From positions 11,973,136-12,037,135 of the forward strand of contig OY992540.1 in the NCBI GenBank assembly GCA_963921195.1: 64,000 nt of DNA, written 5' to 3'. Numbering within the stretch: position 1 is the stretch's first letter; every line of letters starts with the position of its first letter. A program made the translations under genes and the position numbers. Of this stretch, positions 1 to 10,914 are shown in pieces. The notes below the pieces were generated by a model. The model saw nothing but the letters and a program-made list of their open reading frames with translations, made no database searches and was not told the DNA's origin. Origin of the DNA: Pegoplata infirma. Lineage: Eukaryota > Arthropoda > Insecta > Diptera > Anthomyiidae.

Positions 1-1443
1 GCCAAATCGGTTAACTGTATGACCGCGCTAAAATCGGTCAAACTCTCGAGTTCTGGGCAAAAACGCACTAAATTATAAAAACAAATAAAATTACAAATTT
101 AAGATTTTCCCAAATGTAAATTTTTTTGTGACATCGGTAATCCAATAAATCTGTCAAAAAATTTTTTTTTGAATTCTACACATTTTACAAATTTCCAAAA
201 TGATTTTTTTTTTTAATTTTCTTAAACAAATTAGCAGAAAACTTAAATTTTGAAATGATTTTAATTTTGTTTTTTGTTGTTAATAAAATTTTAAAATACT
301 TGTAAATAATGTTGTTTATTTACTCAAGTACCAATTTTTTCTAAAAGTGTCGAAAAAATCTTGTAATTTAGAAAATTTCTGAATTTGAAATTATTCGATT
401 AATCGAACAATTTTAAAATTTTATTCGTTTAATCGAATAATTTAAAAATGGCAAATATCGATTATTCGTTTAATCGAACAATTAAAAAACCCGATTAATT
501 GAACACCCTATAATTGACGCAATTGAAAATGCACTCAAAAATTTAAAAAAAAAAATTTGAAAAAACCGACCATTTTAACAACGATAACATGTAATTTCGT
601 TTGAAATTAAGAGTTGTAATATGTTGTGTATTTAGTACATAAATTCTCATTATGTCTACTTATATACGAATAAAAGACTTTATGTTTTGCCACTAATGAT
701 TGTCAATTTGCTGAATACTCTTGACAATGGAATTTGACAAATTCCGAAACACCTGTCGAGTAAGTCTTGCAAAATAACCAAACCAATCAATTTAAAACAA
801 ACAAATTTATAAATAGTTTCTTGAAAATTGTTACTTTGACAATATCATTGTAATGATTAGTAAAAGAAATATTACCTTGAGCTAGAATAGTCCTACTTAA
901 AAAAAGAAAACATTATATATATATTTTTTTTTCAGTGATAAAAACTCTGAGTTTTTCCGATTTCTCTTGGCACAAAATTTTAATCGATCTGAGATTGTAA
1001 CCGTGTAAAAAAAAACAAAGGTTATGTTTATATAGATTTTTAATTATCTTAAAAATACGGCGCAATTTTCTAAAACAACTGAGAATTAAAATAAATTGAT
1101 CAAAAGCTTTTCCGTCATTAAAAACAAAACAAAAAATATTCGAAAAATTTAAATAAGGGGATTATCTAATTTTTTTAACAGCTAAAAACTCAATCACGAT
1201 TAAATAATTATTAAATTAATTACTCTATCAAACAAATACAAATTTAAAACGTTATAGTATTATTTTTTTATTTATAATCTTCAAACACTGTGTCAATTAC
1301 ACGATAAAACCATATAAAAAGTCAGGGCTGCCAGCTTTTTTTTTAACCTGATTCCCCCAACTTAGAGTTTATTATACCCAAAATGTCCCAACAAAAAAAA
1401 TCAAACAATGCAAATTTATGAACAAAATTTATGACTTATACAC
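1..1443. other. AT-rich intergenic DNA, no gene seen
   Basis: I see no coding region here. Around 389-510 there are several short near-palindromic segments of the type ATTCGATTAATCGAA, probably the decayed end of a repeat. The sequence around 885-905 (TTGAGCTAGAATAGTCC) recurs with changes near 20673 and 50390, so this is a dispersed repeat. The last eight bases, TTATACAC, are the left target duplication of the element that follows. Confidence 0.5.
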
Positions 1444-2412
1444 TAGAGGTGGGATAGTGCACGAGTTTTCGATTTCGACACGCTAGAACCGCTTATTTTG
1501 TGAGGTTCGTAAAAAAAATGCATGGGCCAAAAAATGGGGCAGATCGGATAGGATCTAGGGGTCGCTCATCGGGGTCAAAGTTGGGCGTAGAGGGGAAAAA
1601 ATCCACAAAAAGGCCCAAAACTCCCCTGGTTTTGCTCCTAGAGGGATCAAATGTGAGACTGGCCCCCATTATTTTTTCCCCCTGAACACTTTTGCCAAAC
1701 ATACCTAAGCCCTATCTTCAACCCCTAAGGGGGGTCCCATACAAAGGTTCAATTTTTAAAAAATCTTGCTCCTACCGCTCTAGCTGTCCTAGAATTCACC
1801 CTAGAGGAATCAAATGTATGACCGACCCCCAATATTTTTTCAACCCCAACATTTTCTTAGAACATACCTACCCCCTATCTTCAATCCTTAGGGTGGTCCC
1901 CATACATTTTTTTTATTTTTTTCTTAAATTGTCATATTAAATCAGCTCCTACCGGTCCAATGGTGCCTCCTAGAGGGGTCATTATCAAGACCAAACCCCA
2001 TTAATTTTTAGCCCCCAACACTTCTTCTGAACATACCAATTCCATATCTCCAATTCCTAAGGGGTCTCCCACACAAAATGACATTTTTGAAAAACTTGCT
2101 CTCACCGCTCTAACTATCGCAGGGGTGACCCTAGAGAAGTTAAATGTGTGACCGACCCCCAATATTTTTTCAGTCCCAACATTTTCCCCAAACAAACCTA
2201 CCCTCTATTTTAAAGCCTTAAGGGTGTCCCCACACATTTTTTTTATTTTTTAATTTTTTTTTATAAAATCTGCGCCTACCGCTCCCATTCTGCCTTTTAG
2301 GAACGGTAAATGCAGACTGACCCCCATTAATTTTTGCCCCCTACATTTTTTCTGAACATACCAACGCCGTATTTCAACTTTGTAGGGGTGCTCCCCTGGG
2401 GAAAACTAAATT
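1444..2412 (+). repeat. Left inverted arm made of tandem ~161-bp modules
   Basis: Six imperfect modules run head to tail, each with a GGGGTCC/ACCGACCCCC-type GC-rich block in otherwise AT-rich DNA. The arm ends in GGGAAAACTAA at about 2399-2409, mirrored by TTAGTTTTCCCC at about 4693. One further diverged module (about 2415-2545) lies inside it. Fragments of the same module family recur at 30966-31480, 40190-40790 and 52500-53470. Confidence 0.75.
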
Positions 2413-2559
2413 AGTAATATATGTAGTGAAGTCAAATGTATGACCTGCCCATATATTTTTTTATCCAAAACATTTTCTTCAAACATACCTACCCTCTATC
2501 TTCAAGGTGTTTCCCCACAATTTTTTTTATTTATTTTATCGAGAAATCCGAGGTCTTTA

Positions 2560-3429
2560 CACTCAAAAAAGTATGTCGGTAAAATCTACTACAAAAGACA
2601 GTTGTTTTGACTACATTTTGTCGTTGAAAAGGCGTCCACTACATAAACGGTAAAAACAACTGAACATGTTGTTGTTTTTAACTATTGATTTTCAACTACA
2701 AAATGTAGTAAAAACTACTACAAAACTGTTTAATACAGTTGTTTTTTCTACAATTGCCTGAAATTTTATTTAAAAAATTTCTTAAACGTTTAAATGATTG
2801 ATATTTATTTATTTAAAAAGCAATACATTTCAGTTGGTTGTATAGAATTTCGACATGATGACAATTTTTTGATGTATTTATCTGGAATTATAGAATTGTG
2901 TATACAAAGAAAAGAAAGATGGCGCGCTCATAAGAAAACAAAACACTGCACACATTTTATTTTGTTTTTTTCCGATTGGTTTTTACGCACGCTTATGTGA
3001 GCGCTATATTATACACACTTGTTATCTCATTTATCCACTTATTTTCTTTCGCTCAAGAATATTTTTCCAAAAACATATTTTTTGTTATAATTAAATTTAA
3101 TAAATTGTAATTTAATTTATTTAGATATTATTTATTTGGTATAAAAATAATTCCTTCCGCATCCCGCACGACCAACTCGCTCGACACATTCGTTTGCAAT
3201 AAAAATTTCTAGAAAAAAACGAGTTTTAGAAAAAAAACTAAAAACAACTACATAAATCAACTATTGCTACAGTGTAGTATATTTTTTGTAGTTATTTTTT
3301 GAAACTACTACAAAAAAAGTTGTTTGAGATTTTTTCATACAAAAACGACCGAAATTGTAGTTAAAAACAACAGCTACTACTTACTACACAAACGACCGTC
3401 ATGTAGTAACTGCAATAATTTTCTGAGTG
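2560..3429. mobile_element. TA-flanked MITE, long member of the CACTCAAAAAA family
   Basis: The element runs from CACTCAAAAAA at 2560 to TTCTGAGTG at 3429 and is flanked by TA on both sides (2558-2559 and 3430-3431). Internal blocks such as 'GTTGTTTTTACTAC' and 'CATGTAGTAACT' match the shorter copies at 5675, 32322 and 34009. At 870 bp it is longer than those (about 530-575 bp) because of a middle segment that includes 2780-3200. A TA duplication with short inverted termini suggests a Tc1/mariner-type non-autonomous element. No transposase is present. Confidence 0.7.
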
Positions 3430-3523
3430 TAATTTGTAATTTAATAGTAACTTTTGTTAAGCGTAAAAAAATATTTTTTTTAACTTCAAAATAATAAAAA
3501 ATGATAAATAATATAACTATAAA

Positions 3524-4690
3524 TCAAATTAATTTATTTTTATCGTGTGATGGATATTGTTTCCGATTTTCGGCCACGACCTGAAGCAAAACTATTTTTT
3601 CCTCCTCGTTACGGCACAATACGTTGTTATAGTCTTCTATTAATTTTACGCCTCTTTCGGCAGCGTCGTTGACAACATGTAATTTACTTAATATTTGCAG
3701 CGCTCGCTGGTAGTCCTGACGATTTTCCCAAGTATTTGGATCGGAAGCAATGAAATTTGTTGTTATTCCGAAGCGTGCAAAAAAATTTGGAGTCTCAGGT
3801 GTGACGTAGTGGCTTAAATCAGTGTTCATGAGTTCTTGATACACTTGTTTCGATGCCATGTTAATTCTTTTCACACCTTCAAATCCAACAACATGTACTG
3901 GAGGATTACAATCCTTGTTGCCACTGTCGCCGCTATCCTCTGAGGCATCTTCTTCCCCGATATCATCGTCTTCTTCTTCCTCGCTGTCTTCGTTAGACGA
4001 TTCGTCCATCTCATCGTCAGATAACTCTTCCTCCAACTCCTCTTTCTCTTCTTCAAATATACGAAATGCATTCGACATTTTTCGTTTTATTCGGATCAAA
4101 TAGTGCGAGGGCAACAGCTTCGCCACTGAGATACCAGAAATGTCCACAGAATCTCTTGACCAATCGTTGCGACAGAATCTTATCACTTGAAGCATAATTG
4201 GCAATCGCTTTCAAAAAATTCAAATCATTATTTGGAGCTTCTATTGCTTTGGTAGCGCTAAACCAAGCTTTTACGTAAATTGTTATGATGAAAACGGTCA
4301 CATCAAGAAATGCATTTAATTCTTTTTTGGCCAAACCGATATATTTTCGGAACAAAAACATTTTTAGGCAATATATGCCTTTTGCCATCTATCGAGCATG
4401 ACTGATGGGTCCTGGTGGGCTAAAATGCTTATTAGGAATATTTTCGCCAAGGTATAATAAAACAATTTCAAGAAACTCCTTGTAGTCGGCTCTGGGTTGC
4501 TTTTCTTTTATTTGAGCCCAACAAAACAACTTGATGTCTGTTTGGACTTGAGCTGGTATGTTGCCTACCACTTCCTCATCTTATATGCCAAGACTGTACG
4601 GTTTGTCTTTTATATTTTCCCACTGCTCTTTAAAACGCGCAAACATTAGCACTCCTGGTCCAGACGTTTTGCCGAATTTGGTTTCAAACA
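3524..4690 (-). pseudogene. Broken gene of a transposon-associated protein family, unknown function
   Basis: Reading down the - strand, three open segments follow one another: about 4571-4389, 4388-4053 and 4204-3524. They align as one protein broken by a nonsense codon (TAG at 4386-4388, between '..SHAR' and 'MAKGIYCLK'), another stop near 4577-4579, and a frameshift in the 4053-4204 overlap. The last segment has an acidic stretch rich in Glu, Asp and Ser (residues about 48-100), then a basic C-terminal part with AERGVKLIEDYNNV. I recall this C-terminal motif from multi-copy uncharacterised proteins in insects and Hydra, but I cannot name a domain. It sits in the core of the foldback element, so it may be a transposase remnant or captured host sequence. 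Confidence 0.55.
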
Positions 4691-5669
4691 CTTAGTTTTC
4701 CCCAGGGGAGCACCCCTACAAAGTGGAAATACGGCGTAGGTATGTTCAGAAAAAATGAAGGGGGCAAATTTTAATGGGGGTCAGTCTGCATTTCTCGTCC
4801 CTAAAAGGCACAGTGGGAGCGGTAGGCGCAAATTTTATAAAAAAAAATTAAAAAAAAAAAAAAATTGTGTGGGGACACCCTTAAGGCTTAAGAATAGAGG
4901 GTAGGTTTGTTTGGGAAAAATATTGGGGCTAAAAAAATATTGGGGGTTGGTCACACATTTAACTTCTCTAGGGTCACCCCTGCGATAGTTAGAGCGGTGG
5001 GAGCAAGATTTACAAAAATGTCGTTTTGTGTGGGAGACCCCTTAGGAATTAGAGATATGGAATTGGTATGTTCAGAAGAAGTGTTGGGGGCTAAAAATTA
5101 ATGGGGGTTGGTCTTGATAATGACCCCTCTAGGAGGCACCATTGGACCGGTAGGAGCTGATTTAATATGACAATTTAAGAAAAAATAAAAAAAAATGTAT
5201 GGGGACCACCCTAAGGATTGAAGATACGGGGTAGGTATGTTCTAAGAAAATTTTGGGGTTGAAAAAATATTGGGGGTAGGTCATACATTTGATTCCTCTA
5301 GGATGACTTCTAGGACAGCTAGAGCGGTAGGAGCAAGATTTTTAAAAATTGAACCTTTGTATGGGACCCCCCTTAGGGCTTGGAGATAGGGCTTAGGTAT
5401 GTTTGGCAAAAGTGTTCAGGGGGAAAAAATAATGGGGGCCGGTCTCACATTTGACCCCTCTAGGAGCAAAACCAGGGGAGTTTTGGGGCTTTTTGTGGAT
5501 TTTTTCCCCTCTACGCCCAACTTTGACCCCGATGAGCGACCCCTAGATCCTATCCGACCTCCCCAATTTTTTGGCTCATACACTTTTTTTACCAACCTCA
5601 CAAAATGAGCGGTTCTAGCGCTTCCAAATATTGCTGCTTAAAATCTCACACAACACTATCCCACCCTTA
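4691..5669 (-). repeat. Right inverted arm of the foldback element
   Basis: This is the inverted copy of 1444-2412. For example, the block at 5399-5608 encodes almost the same 69-residue chance reading frame on the + strand as 1493-1702 does on the - strand. Identity by eye is high but not perfect, with scattered substitutions and a few indels, so the arms have had some time to diverge. Confidence 0.75.
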
Positions 5670-5674
5670 TTATA

Positions 5675-6249
5675 CACTCAAAAAATTATGTTGGTAAAAT
5701 CAACTGAAAATGTCAGTTAAAATAACTACTTTGTAAGTTGTTTTGGGGTCAACTACTTTTTCAGTTAAATCAACTAACAATGTTAGTTATTTTAACTGAC
5801 AAAAAACAACTGACTTATGTAGTAAAAACTACTTACATTTGTAGTCAAAACAACTAAAATGTAGTAAAAATAAAAAATCTATAAATAATTTTTTTTTTTC
5901 AAAAAATTTTTCAAAACAAAAAAAAATTAAGACCAAATTTTTTCAGTTTTTTTTTTTTTTAAAAAAAAAGTTGTGAAAATAAAAAAAACGAAAATTTATT
6001 TTTATTTTTTGGAAAAAAAACTTTAAAAATTTTTCAGATAAAAAAAATTAAATTAACTACTTTAAATAACTGTTACTACATCACAGTACTTTTTTGTTAG
6101 TTGTTCAAAAAAACGACTTAAAATAACTAACAGAAATAGTTGTTTTATATTTTTCATACAAAAACAACTGACTTTTTAGTTGAAAATAACTAACTACTGT
6201 AAAATATACAAACAACTAACATGTAGTAACTTACATAATTTTCTGAGTG
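5675..6249. mobile_element. 575-bp TA-flanked MITE (CACTCAAAAAATTATG family)
   Basis: It begins CACTCAAAAAATTATG and ends CATAATTTTCTGAGTG, with TA on each side (5673-5674, 6250-6251). The inside is rich in GTTAGTTATTTTAACT-type segments and long A and T runs. Close copies are at 32322-32895 and 34009-34536. The large element to the left inserted three bases inside the left terminus of this MITE, since its 8-bp duplication TTATACAC includes the first CAC. Confidence 0.8.
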
Positions 6250-6259
6250 TATACCCATC

Positions 6260-6673
6260 TAGAGATGGGCACATGAGCAGATTAGAGATTGATTCACGCG
6301 TGAGTGTGACTGAATTCAATTTTACTCACGTGATTGTGAGTGAGTGTGAGTGGAGAAAAAAATTGCGTAAGTGAGTGTACGTGAGTAAGATTTTTGCGTG
6401 AGTGAGCGTGCGTGAGTCGAATTTTTTGCGTGAGTTTGCGTGATTTATTTTCTCTTCATATTTCGTATCGTACAAAAAAAAAGCAACAAAAAAATTTTAA
6501 AATTTGACTTAATTTAAGATTTCGGCCGAAAAAAACCAAAAAAAATGTAAACCTTTGCTGAACTTTAAACTTTGTTGAAAATTTTTAAATATGAGTGAGT
6601 GTGCGTGATTCAAAAATTCCTGTCGTGAGCGTGAGTGAGTGTGAGTCAAAAGTCACTCACGTGCCCATCTCTA
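6260..6673. mobile_element. 414-bp hAT-like MITE with perfect 8-bp duplication
   Basis: Termini are TAGAGATGGGCAC and GTGCCCATCTCTA, a perfect 13-bp inverted repeat. The flanks are perfect 8-bp duplications, TACCCATC, at 6252-6259 and 6674-6681. The inside is made of GTGAGTGTGAGTG and CACGTGAGT variants near both ends. It has no coding capacity. Related pieces are at about 24870-25025, 61766-63782 and at the right edge from 63930. Confidence 0.88.
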
Positions 6674-7137
6674 TACCCATCAATGGGGTATTATGAGTTT
6701 GTGCTGATGTTTTTAACTACCCGAAAATATTGGCCCTATACCGGTCGACACAATGGTGTAAATTATCCATAAATTAGGCAAAATTTTGAATTTAAATCAA
6801 GGAAGAGGACTTTACAAAGGGTTTTTTTGTAACTCAAAAAAAAAAAAATGTTACACTTCAAAAAAAATTATACTTCAAAAAAAAAAAAAATTAACTTACC
6901 CCGCAAAATTTTCTGCTCCAAATAATCGGTTCCGGAACGCATCAAACTACCCTGCAACCGGTTCTACTTAACATTCCAGAATCAATGATTTTTGTGTGAA
7001 ATTGTCCCGAAAGCAATCGTTTTTTAGAGCAAGTAGTTTTTTTGAAAAATAATTTTACATAGAAAATTTTTTGTGATTACCGTAGAATGTATTCAAGAAT
7101 CTATTGAACCAGGAATTTGTTCCAAAAAATTTACACT
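6674..7137. other. AT-rich DNA without a recognised gene
   Basis: The stretch contains long A runs (6838-6890) and short open frames, none of which resembles a known protein. I see nothing else in it. Confidence 0.4.
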
Positions 7138-7940
7138 CTACACCATTTCCAATTGTATTTTAAAAATTTTCAAATGTATTTTAAAATTGTCGAAATGTAT
7201 TTTAAAATTGTCCAAATATATTTTAAAATTTTCCAAATATAGTTTAAAATTTTCCAAATGTATTTTAAAATTGTCCAAATGTAGTTTAAAATTTCCAAAT
7301 GTATTTTAAAAATTTTCAAATGTATTTTCAAAATTGTCCAATTGTATTTTAAAAATTTCCAAATGTATTTTCAAAATTTTCGAATGTATCTTAAAATTGT
7401 CCAAATGTATTTTAAAATTGTCCAAATGTAGTTTAAAATTTTTCAAATGTATTTTTAATTGTCCAAATGTATTTTAAAATTGTCCAAATGTAGTTTAAAA
7501 CTGTCCAAGTGTAGTTTAAAAATGTATATTAAAAATTTTCAAATGTATTTTCAAATTTTCCCATTGTATTTTAAAAATTTCCAAATGTATTTTCAAACTT
7601 GTCCAAATGTATTTTAAAATTGTCCAAATGTATTTATAAATTGTCCAAATGTAGTTTAAAATTTTCCAAATGTATTTTCAAATTGTCCAATTGTATTTGT
7701 ATTTTAAAATAAATTTGGATAATTTTAAAATACATTTGGAAAATTTTAAACTACATCATTTCCAATTGTATTTAAAAAATTTCCAAATGTATTTTAAAAT
7801 TGTTCAAATGTATTTTAAAATTGTCCAAATATATTTTAAAATTGTCCAAATGAATTTTAAAATTGTCCAAATGTATTTTAAAATTGTCCAAATGTATTTT
7901 AAAATTGTACAACTGTAGTTAAAATTTCCAAATGTATTTT
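7138..7940. repeat. 21-bp tandem repeat array (first of three)
   Basis: The array opens with CTACACCATTTCCAATTG and continues with about 35-38 imperfect copies of a 21-bp unit, TTTTAAAATTGTCCAAATG followed by TA. A short stretch near 7708-7755 is inverted. The unit is exactly seven codons and lacks stops in several frames, which creates long spurious reading frames on both strands. The same opening sequence starts the arrays at 13416 and 35949, so the array belongs to a dispersed element. Confidence 0.85.
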
Positions 7941-8689
7941 TCTGCAGATCAGCCGCGTATCGCCTTACAAGTTTTTTGTTCTCGTTAAATAACTTCACTA
8001 ATATTAGAGTTAATTTTGAAATAATAATTTTCTTGAAGGATTTAGCGAGATCAAAACAATGGTGGAATTTTTTGGAAAAATGTTCGCTCCTTAAGGGTGC
8101 ATCTGAAAACGCGGATTTTGAGCTGATTTTTCTGCAGATCAAAAACGGCTAAAAATATTGCAAATCTGATTTCACTAGTCGATTCTACACCAAAAATAAA
8201 AACAACGGACGTTTTTAACTCTTAAAAAAAGTTCCAAAACCCCATCATAGGAGACGGAAATATAATGTTTTATTTTTTTTTAACAGATCACTAATTCCGT
8301 GACTTTTCGAATGAAACACCTCGCATATACAATGAAAGAGCATTTGGAGCTTAACAAAATGGTACCAAAATTTAAATACTATAACATGCCCAAAAACACG
8401 TTTTTTGAGAACTTTATTATAAATTTTCTCATAAACCTGACATCATAGAAAAATTTGGGAACCATATTCGGAATCAACATCGAAATGTTAATCGAAAACA
8501 AATGAACAGATCTCAAAATATCATCCAAAAATGTCGAAAAAAATGCTCTGTAAATTGCGCAAAAATACGTTTTTTTGTGAACTTTCACCTCAACTTTCTT
8601 AAAAACCTGATGTTATGAAAAACTTTGGAAGCCAGATGCGGAACCAGCATTGAAAGGTTAATCTAAATCAAATGTCCAAATTACTAAAA
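7941..8689. other. AT-rich DNA without a recognised gene
   Basis: Two related segments (about 8390-8480 and 8560-8660) share the order ACGTTTTTT, GAACTTT, CTCATAAACCTGA/CTTAAAAACCTGA and ATCGAAATGTTAATC-like blocks, an old tandem duplication of roughly 180 bp. No gene is seen. Confidence 0.4.
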
Positions 8690-8763
8690 TTTTGCGTACC
8701 GCCGTGGACAGTTTCGCGTACCCCCTAGTGGTACGCGTACCATAGGTTGGTAACCGCTAGTGT
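8690..8763 (-). mobile_element. Terminus of a hAT-like element (fragment)
   Basis: On the - strand the segment reads CACTAGCGGTTACCAACC, then a GGTACGCGTACC palindrome and CCACTAGGGGGTACGCG. This resembles the CAGTGGTTCCCAACC-type ends of hAT elements. I could not locate the partner end, so it is probably a truncated copy. Confidence 0.4.
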
Positions 8764-8995
8764 AAACCAAATATTTACAGCTTAAAAACAAAATCTGTCC
8801 GTTAAACATAAAACTGATGCTTACAAACTTCATTTCCTGATTTCCCACACCTGAAAATTCAAAAAATTCAAAATAAACTGTTTGGAGACAAATTTCAAAA
8901 ACTGGCAACTCTATTAGCAGTAACTGGTTTTGTTTTGTTAAAAAAAAGTGTAAATTTACATTATGTGCGAATTGTTAATTTTTCATACAAATGCA

Positions 8996-9034
8996 TATAA
9001 AAGTCACTGTCATTGTCGTGTAATAAATACTATG
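8996..9034 (+). promoter_or_regulatory. Weak candidate start exon of gene A: TATA box and ATG at a donor site
   Basis: A TATAAAAG box at 8996-9003 is followed 29 bases later by ATG directly joined to GTAAAT (donor GT at 9035-9036). Splicing ATG in phase 0 to the exon at 15396 would supply the missing start of the transporter. The leader would be only a few bases long and the intron about 6.4 kb, so this is a guess that needs transcript data. Confidence 0.15.
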
Positions 9035-10914
9035 GTAAATGTTAATTTATACTATACATGACACTTGGTGTCCATGAGATTGAAAATGGTCTAACACAGA
9101 AATATTTTTTTTTTCTTTTTCTATTTTTGATTGTTGGCTATAATCATAGAATTGTTTAATTCTTAACATTTTTAAATCTATTTTTAAAAATTTCATTAAT
9201 GGACTTAGTCTTTTTTTGGTTAGCAACCTGTTTTTTTTTTTGGCTCTTAATTTATAAAGTGTGTCGGCGTGTGAATCAATTAGGTCGAATACATGCATAT
9301 AAACTTTTTCATGCTTACTGCAATTAAGGATCGTTGACACTTGACAAAGAAATAAAAATATTTAAAATTTCTTAAAAATAAAAAGAAATTCCGTTTACGT
9401 GTGAAAAAAAAACTATATGTTTTCGTGTTTTTATTAATTAATAAATAAATTTTATAACATGAGAATTTAAAATAAAAAAATTTATAAGACTTTTATTAGT
9501 TCTTAAACGATCTATTAACATTAATAAATATATTTTTAAGTTTCTTTAAATAAATATTTCAAAAAGCGTGACTACTTAAATTTTTTATGACATCCAAATA
9601 TGTAGTTTATCATGTCATACGCCTACACAAATTTAATTAAGTTATTTATACCCTACACTATAGTATTTTATAAATAAAGTTTGTTAGACCATTTGTAAAT
9701 TAAAAATTATTTTCATGGAAAAATTCTTGTAAAAAAATGTAGCGAAATTTTTTGTTATGTTACAAGGGTTACCTGGTCGGTCCAGAGGGAAATTAGTTTT
9801 CCCTTTAACAATTTATTGTTTTAATTTATTTACACTTTGGAGGGTACGAAACATTCGGCACAGCCGAATTTAACACTTTTACTTGTTTTTCGTAAATATG
9901 ATTAAGGGTATTTAAGATTCGACACAGCCGACATGACACATTCTTCACTCGCTTTTGTTTAAGAACATTTTACAAGTATTTCAAAAATGCTCCATCAACC
10001 AATTTCTGGAGATTTCTCTGCTGATTCGATAGACATTTTATCTTGAGAGTACTTGTAATTTGTCAAGTGCTAAATTTGTTTATACATTTCACTTAAAATT
10101 GCAACTGAAGTGTGCAAAAACTATTCTATTGTTAGGTTATTTTCTTATGCATAAATAAATCATTTGATTTATTGCATATTTGATTTTTTCCAACAATAAT
10201 TTCATATCATATTATTTTATTGTCGTAAAAAATCTATTTCTATGGGATTTTTTATTATTATCAGCGTTTCCGAACTTGTCGAAAATTTTTACGTGTTTCG
10301 AACAGACCTTTGAAGAATTAATTCACTTTTTGATTTAAATCGCAATTTTTTTAATTCATATTAATAAATCAAGAAGAAATTTTTTTATAAAATAATTTAA
10401 AAGAATCAACCAATATTTGACAGTTTTCCTTGTTTTTAAACAAAAAATTTTCTATCTAAATTTAAAATTTTCTTTGTAATTTTTACAATTTTTTTCGTAA
10501 ATGTCCAAATTTTTACGGTAATTTTACAAAAAAAAAAAAATCTAGTTAAGTCACGAGAATTCCTAGTAAGTATTATAGCATCAAAAAAGTTGTAAATTTA
10601 CAATTTTATTGGTAAAAACTTTGTAAAATTACAAAAAAGCTCGTAGTTTTTACTAGAAATTCTCGTAAAATAGGAGGTAGCACAAAATCTAGTAAAGTCA
10701 CGAGTAGTCCTTGCAATTTTTATCGCTTCAAAAAAAGTTGTAAATTTACAATTTTATTGGTAAAAACCTTGTTAAATTACAAAATTATTGGTAAAAAGAT
10801 TGTAAAATTACTAGGAATTCTTATAAAACAGGAGGTAGCAAAAAATAAAAATAACAAATTTTTTCAAGGTTTTTTTTAAATGTAGATTTTTATACACGCA
10901 TTTTCAGCGTGTTC
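9035..10914. other. AT-rich DNA with dispersed-repeat fragments
   Basis: The segment at 9838-9893 (GGAGGGTACG, CATTCGGCACAGCCGAAT, CTTTTACTTGTTTTT) is the end of a repeat whose other copies lie at 18890-18990, 25038, 27740, 51525, 54129 and 55310. Positions 10545-10860 hold a tandemly repeated GTAAATTTACAATTTTATTG / CTCGTAAAATAGGAGGTAGC block also found at 30590-30880. No convincing gene is seen. Confidence 0.5.

Larger units (their letters stand above)
1444..5669. mobile_element. 4.2 kb foldback DNA transposon with ~0.96 kb modular inverted arms
   Basis: The element starts TAGAGGTGGGATAGTG and ends CACTATCCCACCCTTA. It is flanked by a perfect 8-bp direct duplication, TTATACAC, at 1436-1443 and 5670-5677. 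The left arm (about 1444-2412) and right arm (about 4691-5669) are inverted copies. Each arm is built from tandem modules of about 161-170 bp; the 'AGAGGNNTCAAATG..ACCGACCCCC' block recurs near 1641, 1802, 1972, 2133 and 2295. The core holds a separate TA-flanked MITE (2560-3429) and a broken gene-like segment on the - strand (3524-4690). The 8-bp duplication and TARRGGTGGG terminus suggest a hAT-like element. That placement is inference. Confidence 0.8.

Noticed and set aside
1493..1702. 69-residue open frame almost identical to one at 5399-5608
   Set aside because: Both lie in the inverted arms of the same transposon and are the same chance frame seen twice; no known domain.
3858..4103. Ser-rich open frame on the + strand
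   Set aside because: It is the antisense shadow of the acidic Glu/Asp/Ser stretch of the - strand pseudogene.
9047..9340. 97-residue open frame on the - strand (MSTILNCSKHEKVYMHVF..)
   Set aside because: Composition is plausible, but it has no recognisable domain, and frames of this size are common by chance in 64 kb. No flanking signals support a gene.
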